From Branchiostoma floridae (Eukaryota; Chordata; Leptocardii; Amphioxiformes; Branchiostomatidae): DNA of 64,000 nucleotides. The notes beneath the pieces are model-generated. The model had not been told where the DNA came from. It did no database searches and saw only the letters and a program-made list of their open reading frames with translations. The DNA is taken from contig NW_023365765.1 of NCBI RefSeq assembly GCF_000003815.2, forward strand, positions 1 to 64,000. Direction: 5' to 3'. Position numbers and translations under genes: made by a program. Below, piece by piece: positions 21,246 through 32,700 of the stretch; position 1 is the first letter of the stretch; every line of letters begins with the position of its first letter.

Positions 21246-22882
21246 GTGCACCGGGGGATGCGGTTGCGGATAAGGACATTTGTTTTCCCCCCACGTTGTC
21301 TCCTCCCCCATACAGACCCTTCCAGGCGTGACGCCTAACACCAACTCCCTGGACAGGAGGACACTGGGCCACTCTGTCTTATCTCCAAGCAGAGGTTGGT
21401 GGGGAAAATCGTGACCTTTTCAACCAAGGGGGCTGGTCGAAAAATACGGCATGTGAGGAGCCTAACCAGAGGTCTTTTAGGCCGTTTTTCTTTGGCTGTC
21501 TATCAAGTTTTCGTTTTTGTCCACCAAACTGATCGAAGTGACAGAGACTTGGCCGGCAAGACTAAATAGAAAGTCAGATAAAAATGGTATGGTGGGTTCA
21601 AAACTAACGTTGACGATGTTTAAAATATAAACGTTCCCTTAAGTGCTGAAGTGACGCAATAGAATGTCTTCAGGTCATGTAGATTAGTGGTCAAGGACAA
21701 ACTATATTTACTCCCCCATTCTGCTCAAAATAATTGCCAGAAAAAACGTTATGAAATGATAAAATCGTGATAAGACTAAGTCAACTACACAACTTTATGA
21801 TGCATATAAGATATAAAAGAAAACATACTAAAGATATTCATCTGAGTCGAAACTGACGCAATACAATATGCCAGAAGCGTTCCTCATAGCGGCGGTCATA
21901 TGAAACAGAGGCCAAGGTTAAGCAAATATTATGGAACAGATTGTTACATCTAATTAAAAAATTGCAACTAATAATAAAGTCAAAGTTTAGGTTTGGAATT
22001 AAGAAAAAGATAATAGCCACACGAATCATCAATAATTTTAAGAGGATGCCAAGGAATCGAGTTTGTTTCTCTGTTGGAAAATCCCCATGCTGAAAAAAAC
22101 ACCCGCTGTGTCACGGTGAAATGTGATGCGTGTATTTCAGGTTATGTTGCAAGACCCCCGGTAACGCGACGATACTTAGCACTTTCTAATCATCAAAGCG
22201 CTATAGCTTCCTCTTGGTCAAATACTTGTTCGTTTGAGTAATCAAAATACAATCCAATACGTTTATTTCTAACGGAGATCACGCTATCACAGTAGAGCAT
22301 TAGCAAAGGTTTATGTTTTAGAGCTTGTTACTATTTTTAAGGAAATAAAATGAAGCCGGCGCCATGGCAAATCTGAAAATGCGTCTTACCCTGGCCTTAA
22401 TCTCTGAAACCAAAACAAGAAATCCGACGGTATTTGATTATTAGAAGTATTTCATGATCGTCCACCTTTATAAATATAGCCCTGGATGTGATATACACTT
22501 GTTAACACCCTTAACTATGACTGACAGGGAATACCACAACTGTTTAATTTATCGTCTTTGTCATTATTTCATTAAACTGTAAAATCGAAGTGTTATTCAA
22601 ATATTTTGGTAACATAAGGTGCATATCGCTAAGTTCCCCTACTTGCTAGATTCCTTATACACATACCCACAGCACGCCTGTCTCCATACCCCCAATGCTT
22701 ATTTAGCCAGCCCGAAATCCCCTAGGCGCCCTCCCCACTCTTAAGAGCCCTTCCTTATTAGGACCGCAGTGTCCAATACACACACACACGTCGGAAAACG
22801 GTGCAACCACAGCGCCATATACCAGCTTCCCGGTTCAAAACAAACGTTGCAAACTGTAAAACGGCGAATGCCGCACACTTAC

Positions 22883-22940
22883 TGGCTATAACGTAAGGAC
22901 TCGGCAGCTCCTCGTCCGCTGTCTTTGCCTCCGCGCTCAT
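22883..22940 (-). CDS. First coding exon of an unidentified gene
   Basis: On the minus strand an ATG at 22940-22938 opens a 19-codon segment (MSAEAKTADEELPSPYVIA) that ends at CCA|GTAAGT, a near-perfect splice donor (boundary 22883|22882), leaving one base of the next codon. The surroundings are CpG-rich, as at animal promoters, and a CRE array lies just upstream. I could not find the next exon, so the product is unknown. Splice site and composition are seen; that it is a gene start is inference. Confidence 0.5.
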
Positions 22941-23062
22941 CCTGGCCTGGGCGCCCTAGCCTGTCGCGAGGTGTCTTCTGTGTGTGTTTGCTTCCCCCCT
23001 GTGTTCCGGCGACGTCTCACGTATGCCCAGAATGCGGCTCGCGTTACCCGATACGCGATGGG

Positions 23063-23082
23063 GGCCGGCCGGCCGGCCGGCG
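23063..23082 (+). repeat. GGCC/CCGG self-complementary tract
   Basis: About four tandem GGCC units in the GC-rich region some 125 bases upstream of the predicted minus-strand start codon; able to form hairpins. Confidence 0.85.
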
Positions 23083-23218
23083 CGCTCTATTCTCGACCTC
23101 GGCAGGCTGGATATTTGGACAGGACCACCGCAAAGGGCTGTACTGTAGACACTTGCCCCATCCGGTACACTGACGCCACATCCAACCACGATTGCGTACT
23201 TCCTGCGCTGCCAAAAAG

Positions 23219-23805
23219 GTGTTGCAAGGCCCGCGAAAAAAAGACAGGTCCGAGGTCGTTTGATTATGACGTCACTAGGTTCATCCGAGCTGTCAGAAAG
23301 GTGTTGCAAGGCCCGCGATTCTTCTCACAGGAAAACAAAAAACAAAACAAAAAATAAACGACATGTGATCTATCGTTTGATTATGACGTCACTAGGTTCA
23401 TCCGAGCTGCCAGAAAGATGTTGCAAGGCCCGCGATTCTCACAGGCAAAAAAAAAAAATGACAGGTGACTTATCGTTTGGTTATGACGTCACTAGGTTCA
23501 TCCGAGCTGCCAGAGAGGCTCTCTATCTGCCTGCTGTCAATCGACATGCGACTCCAGTAGAAAAATGTTCTCTCAGCACAACAGGTCTGTCGTTTGATTA
23601 TGACGTAATTTACGTAAATCCACGGCGCCAGCGCTCTTCAACAAGTCACTTGGTTATTGACAAAATAAACTTGAATAGCGTTACCGGTCTATCGTTTGGT
23701 TTTGACGTCACTGCGTACATCTTTGTCCCCAGAGAGATTCCTAATCCCCCTCAGATCTTTCAAGAAAGGAACTTGCTTGTCGTTTGATGATGACGTCATC
23801 AGAAA
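23219..23805 (-). promoter_or_regulatory. Tandem array of CRE-containing repeat units
   Basis: Six sites: TGACGTCA at 23267, 23384, 23484, 23703 and 23791, and TGACGTAA at 23601. Spacing is 88-117 bases. Most are preceded by CGTTTG(A/G)TTATGACG-like sequence and the first three are followed by CTAGGTTCATCCGAGCTG, so these are tandem repeat units and not chance sites. The array starts about 280 bases upstream of the minus-strand ATG at 22940, which suggests a CREB/ATF-responsive promoter. The regulatory role is inferred. Confidence 0.7.
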
Positions 23806-24163
23806 GTTTCGCACGACAGTGAGCTTCTCGCGCGCCGTGCTGAAACTTTACAAACCGTAAATCGTTTTGACTTGGCCTTCCGCGGCCACACCAAAACCAG
23901 TATTTGTCGGAAGTCGAGAATCGCGACCCCTGAACCTCAAACCTCACGCCGCATCCTTGATGGCGGGTGTGAATCACACCAACGGAAACCGAGATGGTGG
24001 AGATCACGTTCACATTTTTAAGACACAACTCACCTCGTTTTATGCTAAATTCTAGACTTATTTGGACACAAGTTCATCGGGAGTAACGATAGATCTAGAC
24101 AAGTGGAAGATATTTGCAAGGCTATTTGTACCTTAGCACCTTCCTTTTTTGCATCTTATATTA

Positions 24164-24196
24164 ATATGATATGGTATGATATGATATGATATGATA
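24164..24196 (+). repeat. (ATGAT)n microsatellite
   Basis: About six imperfect ATATG/ATGAT units in a row. Confidence 0.85.
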
Positions 24197-24715
24197 TAGC
24201 CTTTAGTATCACAATCGAATTGCTGCATTTATCCCATGTGGGCAGGAACATGCCAATAAAGATCGTCATTAATATACCTTTTATCTTTCTTTTTTTCTTT
24301 ACCTCAATTAAGTATCTACCCGTTTCAAAGCTGTAACCAAAGTTTGATAACAAGGAATGTATGCACGTCGAAGAGGCTTAAAGATAGATACTGCGACAGC
24401 TCGGAACATTCTATAAAAAATGGTTGTTCTCCAAACCTAGTAACAGTTTGAATGCTGTGGGAAGAGGCCCAACGAATGCTTTCAAACATTGTTTGTTTGG
24501 TGTTGACAGAAAATGTATCAATCTTGCTCGAGCTTCAATGCCACTGCTGTACTTTGTCGCTATCTTACACGTTTCTGCCAAAACTCGCAAAGGGATGTGT
24601 CTTGGCCTTGGGAAGACGAATGTCAAACTGAACGAACTGAACTGAACTAACTATACTTTGCTCGCCAACAACGTACCACAGCAGAGTGAGCTTTACGCAG
24701 ATAAAACGTAAAAGA

Positions 24716-24946
24716 TAATCTACAAGAGCCTACGGTAGCACAAGATAGTATCAAAAGCTGCCATAGGAGTGAAGGCCTGGGAGTGTTTTTGGCTACCGGG
24801 GCATACACACTCATAGGCCGGCTTCACTCCTCTGGCTGCTTTTGATACTATCTTATGCTGGACAGGAATTCGTGGCAATCCTGGCGTCAACTCTCTGAGG
24901 ATGAACTGAACTGTACTATGCTATTGTAGGATCTGCTTGGAGATTA
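24716..24946 (+). mobile_element. hAT-type palindromic MITE, copy A
   Basis: Left arm TAATCTACAAG...GATAGTATCAAAAGCTGCC and a right arm with its reverse complement (CTTTTGATACTATCTTATG, then GATCTGCTTGGAGATTA). About 60 bases of extra sequence interrupt the right arm. Same family as copies at 30502, 34272 and 49261. Confidence 0.8.
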
Positions 24947-25139
24947 TGTAAAAGGGGCAAGGTGCATTCGTATTGCCTTATTGAAACTTATAGAAAGACC
25001 ATCGGAGGACATCGTGGACCTTTGAAAGAGCATCACCTGGAAGTCTTTGAAACGTCCTTGAATAACATCGAAAGACCTTCATTGAAAACATGTTTGACAT
25101 AAACTGTATATATGTAAATACTTATCGTTTGTGACCGCA

Positions 25140-25215
25140 TCTGTAGGCAATGTGAACCAGTCAGAAATGCCCTGATGAAGGTGACAGACGGTCACCGAAA
25201 CGACGGTGGAATAAA
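25140..25215 (+). other. Hammerhead-like / Penelope-like element remnant
   Basis: CTGATGA (25172-25178), a perfect hairpin GGTGAC/GTCACC (25180-25185 with 25191-25196) and GAAA (25197-25200) follow in the order of a hammerhead ribozyme core. GGCA/TGCC upstream could form a short stem I. One extra A (25179) between CTGATGA and stem II departs from the canonical core. Sequences of this type occur in Penelope-like retroelements. A degenerate or non-cleaving relic is more likely than an active ribozyme. Confidence 0.35.
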
Positions 25216-25689
25216 GCTGTGCACGTGGTTGTGTAAAAACCAGTGTCTTTACTCATGCTCGACAGTTCAGTGCATAGACCTTCTAAATCGTTTATACACG
25301 TTGGAAGTCATTGAAAACCCTTGGAAACCATTGAAAGACCTTGGAGATAAGGGACGACATCGTTGACAGATCGTTACAAAGACCTTGAAGATATTGTTGA
25401 TCATTGCAAGGCGACTAAGAGAACATTTTGCGACCTTGTAGCTTGTTAATAGGTCTTTGAGAGATGATTAAAAGACATTGGAGAGCAGTGGAAGATATTT
25501 GAAAAATTGTTGAAAAGACTTGCTATGGAGATCACTAAGACACCCGGGAGACCATTGGTTGCTCATCGAAACTCACCTAATGAGAGATTTGTAACTTTTT
25601 TGAACGGACATCAATGGGGTCTATCAAAGGTTTTGTCTCGTTGGAATTCTCTCCACGCCACTGACAGGTATGTTACCCTGTTTGAGCCG

Positions 25690-26330
25690 ATTTCTGTCGA
25701 GTGTTTTGTAGGTCGTGAGTTCGTTCCCCAACCGAGTACTAGTGGTACATGTAAAAATAGAACATGCCGCTTTCTCTGCCTACCACTCAGTATTTGAGAA
25801 AGAATATGTAGTAGTTGAACACACAGCTTTATAGTAGAACAGACACAACTACCAATAGCCACCTGCTGTAGTGATTGCACAACGTTGTGTGGCCCAAGAG
25901 CCATTGAAATGGAGATGGGCACCGCCCTATGCACCATCTGGTTCGGAGAGGACAGAAACTTATTTTTCAAACTTATTCTTGAGTCCGTCAGAGATAGTTT
26001 CCGGCCCAGCTGTATAGCGTTGCCAGCTCGCGTTGTGTGGCCCAGGGGCCATTGAAACGGAGATGGGCACCGCCCTATGCACCATCTGGTTCGGAGAGGA
26101 CAGAAACTTATTTTTCAAACTTATTCTGGAGTCCGTCAGAGATAGTTTCCGGCCCAGCTGTATAGCGTTGCCAGCTCGCGTTGTGTGGCCCAGGGGCCAA
26201 TGAAACGGAGATGGGTGCCGCCCTATGCACCCTTTGGTACTGGGCGACTTAAACTTAGTTTTTTTAAAACTTGTTCTGGAGTCCGTCAGAGATAGTTTCC
26301 GGCCCAGCTGTATAGCGTTGCCAACTCGCG
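25690..26330 (+). mobile_element. tRNA-derived SINE with tandemly tripled 3' body
   Basis: From about 25710 the plus strand matches the reverse complement of the SINE at 26711-26996: GTGAGTTCGTTCCCC (B-box-like), then ACATG...CTTTCTC, GTTGAACACACA and GATTGCACAA. From 25883 the 3' body is present as three 148-base units. The tRNA-like head upstream of the B box is degenerate. Confidence 0.7.
25883..26330 (+). repeat. 148-base tandem repeat x 3
   Basis: Units start at 25883, 26031 and 26179, each with CGTTGTGTGGCCCA, GGAGATGGG and TTCCGGCCCAGCTGTATAGC. Units 1 and 2 differ at only a few bases; unit 3 is more diverged (TTTGGTACTGGGCGAC). Confidence 0.95.
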
Positions 26331-26710
26331 CTGACAGCCCCTACACAGAACCCTGACGGTAAAGACAACAGTGACTCATCGCGTCAACACCTCTCCTACA
26401 GTGGGAACTAGCGTTTGGACAAGACAAGAAAAACTCCACGGTACTCGCTCTTCACAACAAAAGCAACCCGCAACAGCGCCAAGAAATACCGACAACCATC
26501 CTGTATAAGCTTCGCTGCAACGTGCTCAATGGAAGGTTATGTTCTTTTGGGCTGTTTTTGTCGTGGATAGATCTATATGTTTGGTGTTGGTAAAATGAAA
26601 ACAATTAGAGCTCTGACGACTTCTCATTGTACTGTTGCAAGACTTACGTTGGAGAAGACAAGAAAAACCCAATAGTATACGCTCTTCTCAACCAAAACAA
26701 CCCACGCCAG

Positions 26711-26996
26711 TCAATCAAAGTCCTTCCCGCGCATGATGGCGCCTAGGGCGGCGCCCATCTCCGTTTCAGTAGCCCTGGGCCACACAACTTTGTGCAGTCA
26801 TTACAACAGGGGGTTAGTCCACTGGTAGTGGTGTGTGTTCAACTTCCATACTCTTTCCCGAATGCTAAGTGCTAAACAGAGAAAGCAGCATGTACCATTT
26901 TTAAAGTCTTTGGTATGACTCGGCCGGGGATAGAACTCACAACCTACCAAATGCAAAGCGAATCAACGCTCTACCCACTCTACCATTGCACCGGTC
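26711..26996 (-). mobile_element. tRNA-derived SINE with 11-base target duplication
   Basis: Flanked by ACCCACGCCAG at 26700-26710 and 26997-27007. Read on the minus strand it starts CCGGTGCAATGGTAGAG, giving a tRNA-like A box (GGTAGAGTGG), then a B box (GAGTTCTATCC). The body ends in GTTGTGTGGCCCAGGG...GGAGATGGGCGCC. Together these are the parts of a Pol III-driven SINE. It may belong to the known amphioxus tRNA-SINEs, which I could not check. Confidence 0.85.
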
Positions 26997-28059
26997 ACCC
27001 ACGCCAGCACCAAGAAATACCGACACCAATCCTGTATAAGCTCCGCTGCACCGGCCTGTTATTACCAAAAGAGGGAATACCGAGTACTGTAAATACGTAG
27101 GTGTAGTCCGACCTGATTTGTAGGTGTTGAATAAATATTGTCCAGTTTGAACATTTGGAATAGTATAGGGAATTCTTTGGAGGTCAGTTCTGAGTCATAT
27201 AGCAATTAAAGAATTTACTTTTTCACAGACCAAGAAAAGTCCTGATGTAGCAGCCTCATCTCTACTATTTAAAGTACCTCTCGAATAAAGTACGCAATTA
27301 GAATACGCAACCCTGATTTGGGGCAAGGCTCAGACAGATCTTGGCAACAACTTGTAGCCCCTTTTATTTGTGAAAAGTTTTTAAAAGTGCGTACTGTATT
27401 CGAGAAAATACGAATTTACAGTATGTTTTATAATTAATATTCGGTTATGTAAAAAGCTGATTGAATATTACTTGTCTACTGATTACCTTTGCTCAGAAGG
27501 TTATGTTTTTACTTTGCGTTATTTTTTTATTGAATTGACTGTTGTTAATGTTTTCAACTGGGCGAGTGAAAGAAGGCCTTAGATTTCAGAAGATATCTGG
27601 ATTAGATTAGGCAGACACTGTTATGAAGTTTTCTTAACCGTAGAGGCCGAGAGTGCTTACGTTGGCCCGAAGCCTTAACTACTGGTATACTGGGGTGTGG
27701 GCATAGGTAACTCAATAGGCTGCTACTGGTGGCAGGTATATTCATTGGTCATTAGTCATCGGGATGGAAGGCGTGACCCTAATACACCTTTCTCAGGCGG
27801 CGGCCATGATAGATGGAAAACGGGGTCAGTGAGGCAAGCAGACTAAAATCATTTGCTTTTCCCCCCAAACACACAATTTTTCACAATATAAGATCAAATA
27901 ATTAATAGTAATAATGCCTATACGTGTTACAGGCTTTGGATTAGAATCATTCAAGCCTAATTTATTTCTATTTGCTTTTGGACAGACGAGCATGATGCGG
28001 CACTTTACTCACGTTAGTAACTTATTTTAAACACAGATAGAAGGTAAAGGTAGTCTTTT

Positions 28060-28200
28060 CTTTTTACCTCCCTGACCAAAGTCAGGTATCCATTTTTACA
28101 CCTGGGTGAAGGGAGAAAGGTCGTGGAAAGTGCCTTTCCTAAGGGCATAACGTCGGGGGCAGGGCGGGGGTCGAACTCGGGACCTCCAAATTCCGCCTAA
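28060..28200 (-). mobile_element. Second SINE type, truncated copy
   Basis: On the minus strand: CGAGTTCGACCCC (B-box-like), then TGCCCTTAGGAAAGGCACTT, then a CACCCAGGTGTAAA segment. The middle block recurs at 52528-52552, so this is one family. The central domain resembles those shared among marine invertebrate SINEs. Confidence 0.65.
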
Positions 28201-29673
28201 TTTTGTCATGACGTTTGGTGTAGTTTGTTATGAAGCCACGCCATCGTGCTGCCCTAGTTTTTTTTCGGGAGAAGAGACACCCGATACCCCGTTTGCACAG
28301 TCAACTCCCGAGTTATTTGCGCGCGGTCTCTAATAGTTTACTTTCACCGGGGGAAACCTGGTCTCCCGCGCGTGACCACGCATGTCCTGACACCGGGAGC
28401 AGAAGTGTTGTCTTACCCGCCCCTTGTTGGCTCGGGCAAACTACGGCGTGCGGCTGTCATATATCTTACCAATGATCTTTCGAAGACTTCTTTTGTTTTT
28501 ATCTAGGCAGTCTTTCGCCAATCTTCTGCGTTAGCCTTGTCCTTACATTGCCTCAAGGGCACTAACGAATGACTCACTGACGTAGGTCGCTGAGGTGGTT
28601 GTTAATGTTGGTCTTAAACTTCTGTCTGTCCCTGAGTGTCACTATGTGCTGTTGTAGTGAGTTCCAGAGTTTTGTTGTGGCCAGGAGAAAGGTACGACGG
28701 TGGGATGTTGTCGATGAATCTTCTGATTCCGAATCAGTTTTGTATCCGCGTCGACGATTGCTTAAGGATGGTTGCTAGACCGCGCCTTGTTGAATTTGGG
28801 AAATATGCGGTCTACAACGGAAAACTGAGCTGAAAAGTGTGTCAACAAGGTGTTTAACATACCGCTCATTCCGCGGGCAGTGAAACGCTTGGTGGACTCA
28901 CCGCTGGGTCGGCTTTAAACGGCTTCTTCCGTTTCATCGGGAACTCTTGTCAACAGCGCTGTCAGAAGCCTCAGCAGGGCTAAACAAGTTCTCTAAAATT
29001 CACTTGTCCAATCGCGCAAGTACATAAAAAATTTACTTGCCCGAACCAACTTTTCACTCAAATCTAAATTACTTTTTTACACTGTCAGCTTGTCAAATCT
29101 TTTACTTTTATTATCTCAGTCATTATTCATAAATCGCAGTAACACAAAAACTAATTATAAAAAAAGGAATATTTATGACATAATCAGAATTAGAGTATCT
29201 CAACAAAACCAATGATGAAACAGAACAATTGAAGTTTCGCCCTGCACTTTTGGAACAAAAGGTTCTTTTTGTCTTGTCTTGTAGAGATTGACACTCGCTT
29301 TGTTTTAAACCATGGAAGTTTTTAACCCAAAGCGCGAAAGACATTTCAAAGGTCCCTCTAAGCTTCCTTCTGCTCTGGAATAAATCTTTCTCAACGACCC
29401 GGTAAGCTCCCATGTACGCAGAGGGAGATGCCTGCTCTGTTCTCCCCCCTCCCTACCGGGCCGTCTGGTCAGCAAATATGGACAGCTGTGGTAAGCCGCG
29501 GCAGGCAGTGACGTAAAGTCTGACGTATGTTGTTTCGATATTGCGCAGATGAGGGCGACTGTGCTTGCTTGTCTTCGTCAATCTTCTTTCACTGAGAGGA
29601 GACCTCGCTCACAGGTCTTTCCGCGAGCGCCCAATGATCTCCAAGGTCTTTAAACGACCTCTCAATAATATCT

Positions 29674-29998
29674 TTATACCCTTATCACATTATTTATCCA
29701 CGGTCTTCGGGCGTATCGATGGAAGATCGGCCATATTTAAGATCGACAGAGGGTTGCGCGTATTTTCACCCGAAAACCGTCCCTGTCACATACAAGCCAT
29801 ACTTTGTACCTTTTACAATTGTTCTGCAATAAAGTTATTATTACAAGCGAGGCTCGGGCGATTGCCGCATTTGGCGAAAATCGATCGGACGACGATTCTG
29901 CGGCAATCGCCCGAGCCTCGCTTATAATATTAACTTTATTGCACAACAATTGATTGTACAAGGTAAAAAGTATCGTGGATAATGTGATAGGGGTATAA
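29674..29998 (+). mobile_element. Foldback MITE, 325 bases
   Basis: The ends are inverted repeats (TTATACCC(T/C)TATCACATTA). The centre is a near-perfect inverted repeat with 23-base arms (about 29851-29873 and 29900-29922, from GCGAGGCTCGGGC), around a short spacer with GATCGGACGACGATT. The whole element can fold into one hairpin. The superfamily is unclear. Confidence 0.85.
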
Positions 29999-30501
29999 TG
30001 ATTCCTTCGGTCTTCAAAATAGGGGCGATCTAAAAGGCGACATTGTCCATCTTCTAGTTGTTTGTTTTTCCATCTCTAAGAGTTTCTCTAAGATATCTCC
30101 TGACTGGTTTGGATCATATTTTACCAAATCAAAGCTTACAATGCAGATCAATGGTATCTATCGCTTTGATTTATACTCTAGCTATCTTTGTTTTTAAATC
30201 ATCTGCAACTTTTGTAGGCAGATTAGAATTGCTACCCTAAAAACATGTACTGATCATTATTGCCGTAAAATTGGAATTAAACTAGACCTACAGCTATTTT
30301 GTATATTGTGTTTGATGCCATCTGATGGTTATGACAAACAGTAAATGCAACTACAAGTAAGTACTTCTGTAAAACCACTTAATTGATATGGAGATAGCCG
30401 CGATGCAATGCCAATGGAAGAAAGTGCACTTTAAGATGCTGCAGTACCGCATAATGTCGCCATGTGGCAAGGTGTAACCACTTCCTTATGGCTGTAGTTT
30501 C

Positions 30502-30590
30502 TAATCTCCAAGCAGATCCTATGGTAGCATAAGAAAGTATGACAGAGGAGTGAAGCCGGCTTAGGAGTGTGTTTTGCTACCGGCGACATT
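30502..30590 (+). mobile_element. hAT-type MITE, truncated copy B
   Basis: The left arm only: TAATCTCCAAGCAGATCCTA, then GTAGCATAAGAAAGTATG and GAGTGAAGCCGGC. No right arm is found. Confidence 0.75.
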
Positions 30591-31163
30591 GCCAGCGACG
30601 TGTTAGGAAGTTATAGGGAGGACATTTCCTTAGACCGATGCAAGGGTGACAAAATGATCTGAAGAGGGTTTAAGAAGTAAAGTACTGTATATCTAGAGAA
30701 TTGAGAGACTGATTGGCCTTTTAGTGAGAACTGATTTTGTCTTCTTAGTTCTAGACTTAGGGAAGGAGAAAGATGACTTTTCAGAACTGAACATTTCAGT
30801 GCAAATGTTTTGAAATTTGATATTGTGTATTTTGTTTAGTTGCTTACGCTTTTTGTTCATGTTCAATTAAGATCTATCGAAAATAGTTTTTATGCAAAAG
30901 AGTACCATACGTTAACTACTGCACAGGACATCTAAAGAATACCTTCTACGTATTACAAAGAGAAATTTGTCTTGTAAGCCGTCGACTAAGAATTCGCCTC
31001 AGCATTTGAAAACACACGTACCTCCAAACTCTCCGGCCCCGCCCCTTATTTGTCGCAGTCCTTGAAAGTCAAGTGCAATGCGGCCCTTGACCTTCTCGCC
31101 GAGTTCCCACGCGAAAGTGCGAACTTGACGTAGCCAAACATAGCCGCAAGGGGGAGAGACCGC

Positions 31164-31672
31164 CATATGAGGCGGCGGGTATTCGGTTCTGGCGGCAAGG
31201 CCAAGATCACGGTATAACAACCGTGCCGGCGGGGCGATTCCTGACGAGTTTCTCCTTGTCTGGCCTTTCAAAGTTTCGACCTCACAGATGACGAAGATTA
31301 ACCATATAATTGCTTATGGTGGCCAGGTTTTTGACGCAATGACACGGCACCTCCGTGAATTGAAATAGAGGTAATGTTGTACTGGGCGTGTCTTTTTCAT
31401 GTATTTTCGTCGGTATATCTCCAGAACGCTACGTGCGATTGTAGTTAACTTTGGTACGTGTGTTTGTGTCCTTGGCATGGCCTGACGGCGAGGCTGTGAT
31501 TTTGGGCGTCCTGGTGTTTTATCTTTGTACTGCAGTTGGGTGTCTTGTTTTGGTATCTCTGACCATATCAGGCGGCGGGTATTCGGTTCTGGCGGCAAGG
31601 CCATGATCAGGGTATAACAACCGTGCCGGCGGGGCGATTCCTGACGTGTTTCTTCGTCTGGCCGTCCAAAGT
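31164..31672. repeat. Direct repeat, about 110 bases, 400 bases apart
   Basis: 31164-31275 and 31564-31672 share GGCGGCGGGTATTCGG, GTATAACAACCGTGCCGGCG and GATTCCTGACG with few differences. The unit is GC-rich and unlike its surroundings. On the minus strand both copies are open and encode SGIAPPARLLY and LAARTEYPPP, so they may be relics of one coding element. Confidence 0.9.
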
Positions 31673-32657
31673 TCATAATAAGTTTTAAGGGCAATATCAA
31701 AAACCACTATTTTTCATTTCCCAGGTCCCTAGTAAAGCCCACACATTTAACGATATTTAACATTCATGGTACTTTAATTGCTACATTTTCTTATTTTTTT
31801 TTAATCATTTGCCATGCATCTACGATTTGTTATGGTGCAGTATTTGAATTGCTACTACTAGTATACTATTAGATAGCTTCATTTATGTTACAATAATTGC
31901 TATATTTACTTGTCTTTATTCATTCAAATGTTGCTTATCTATCTCTTTACTATTTGCTTCCCATTTTAATTATTTCAGTAGAATCGTAGAAAAAATAATT
32001 GATGTACTTTCTTTACCTATTCGAATCTTCTAAAGCCACTAGAATATTAGTAGCACCATCCAGTCATCGACATACATCAATGTTACAATATCTAAGGACA
32101 CACTCACAACATACGGAGTAACGGACAGACACAAAAGGTTTTTCAGACAAGACGCGTAACTTCAACCCCATGGTTCCTTTATTCAGAGATCTACACAGGT
32201 CAGTGCAAGCAGTCATTCGGGACCTATATTCTCTACTAAATTTTGGAAAAGGTTTAACTTTCTTTACGTCACTCACAGAATTTTCGACCAAATTTCTGAT
32301 CTTCAGGGTCACGGTGCTGATTGCTCAGGACACGTGACCTTTCAGAAACATGACGTTAGCAATGAGTCAAAGGTGACTGGGAGTGTGTGTCGCCCCGACT
32401 CGGTCTGTCGCAAAACCAGTGAGTCAAATCTTTGTATTGAAAAAAGTTCAACCTTTTCCACAATATTATTCAGCAACACAGATGACCCTCCATGCTTCTA
32501 GCATCAATCCCTACGTAGTTTCCACAGGAATGCATGCGAGGTACACGTTATGGCTTTGTCACAAGCTCGAGCTCGGAGACTTCTCTTTAGCAAACGTCTG
32601 ATGGGATGTCCCCAGTAGTCAGTTGTACCTTTTACTGCATCGAAAAACTTCTAGGCA

Positions 32658-32700
32658 CACGTGACCAATTTGTGACGTCACATGTCCGCCGGGTCACGTG
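32658..32700. promoter_or_regulatory. E-box / CRE / E-box cluster
   Basis: CACGTG (32658-32663), TGACGTCA (32673-32680) and CACGTG (32695-32700) within 43 bases. Further GTCACGTGAC and TGACGTCA sites lie at about 33143 and 33193. No promoter-linked exon was found. Confidence 0.4.

Larger units (their letters stand above)
18995..22882. other. Non-coding stretch with three small tandem duplications
   Basis: No exon could be supported. It contains diverged local duplications listed separately (19087-19421, 20006-20217, 21019-21245). If the first exon at 22883-22940 is real, this stretch would be its intron 1 and the retrotransposon may lie in that intron. Confidence 0.5.

Noticed and set aside
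25709-26960. A 1.25-kb DNA transposon with long terminal inverted repeats
   Set aside because: The inverted match is explained better by two SINE copies in opposite orientation; one has its own 11-base target duplication and a tRNA-like promoter.
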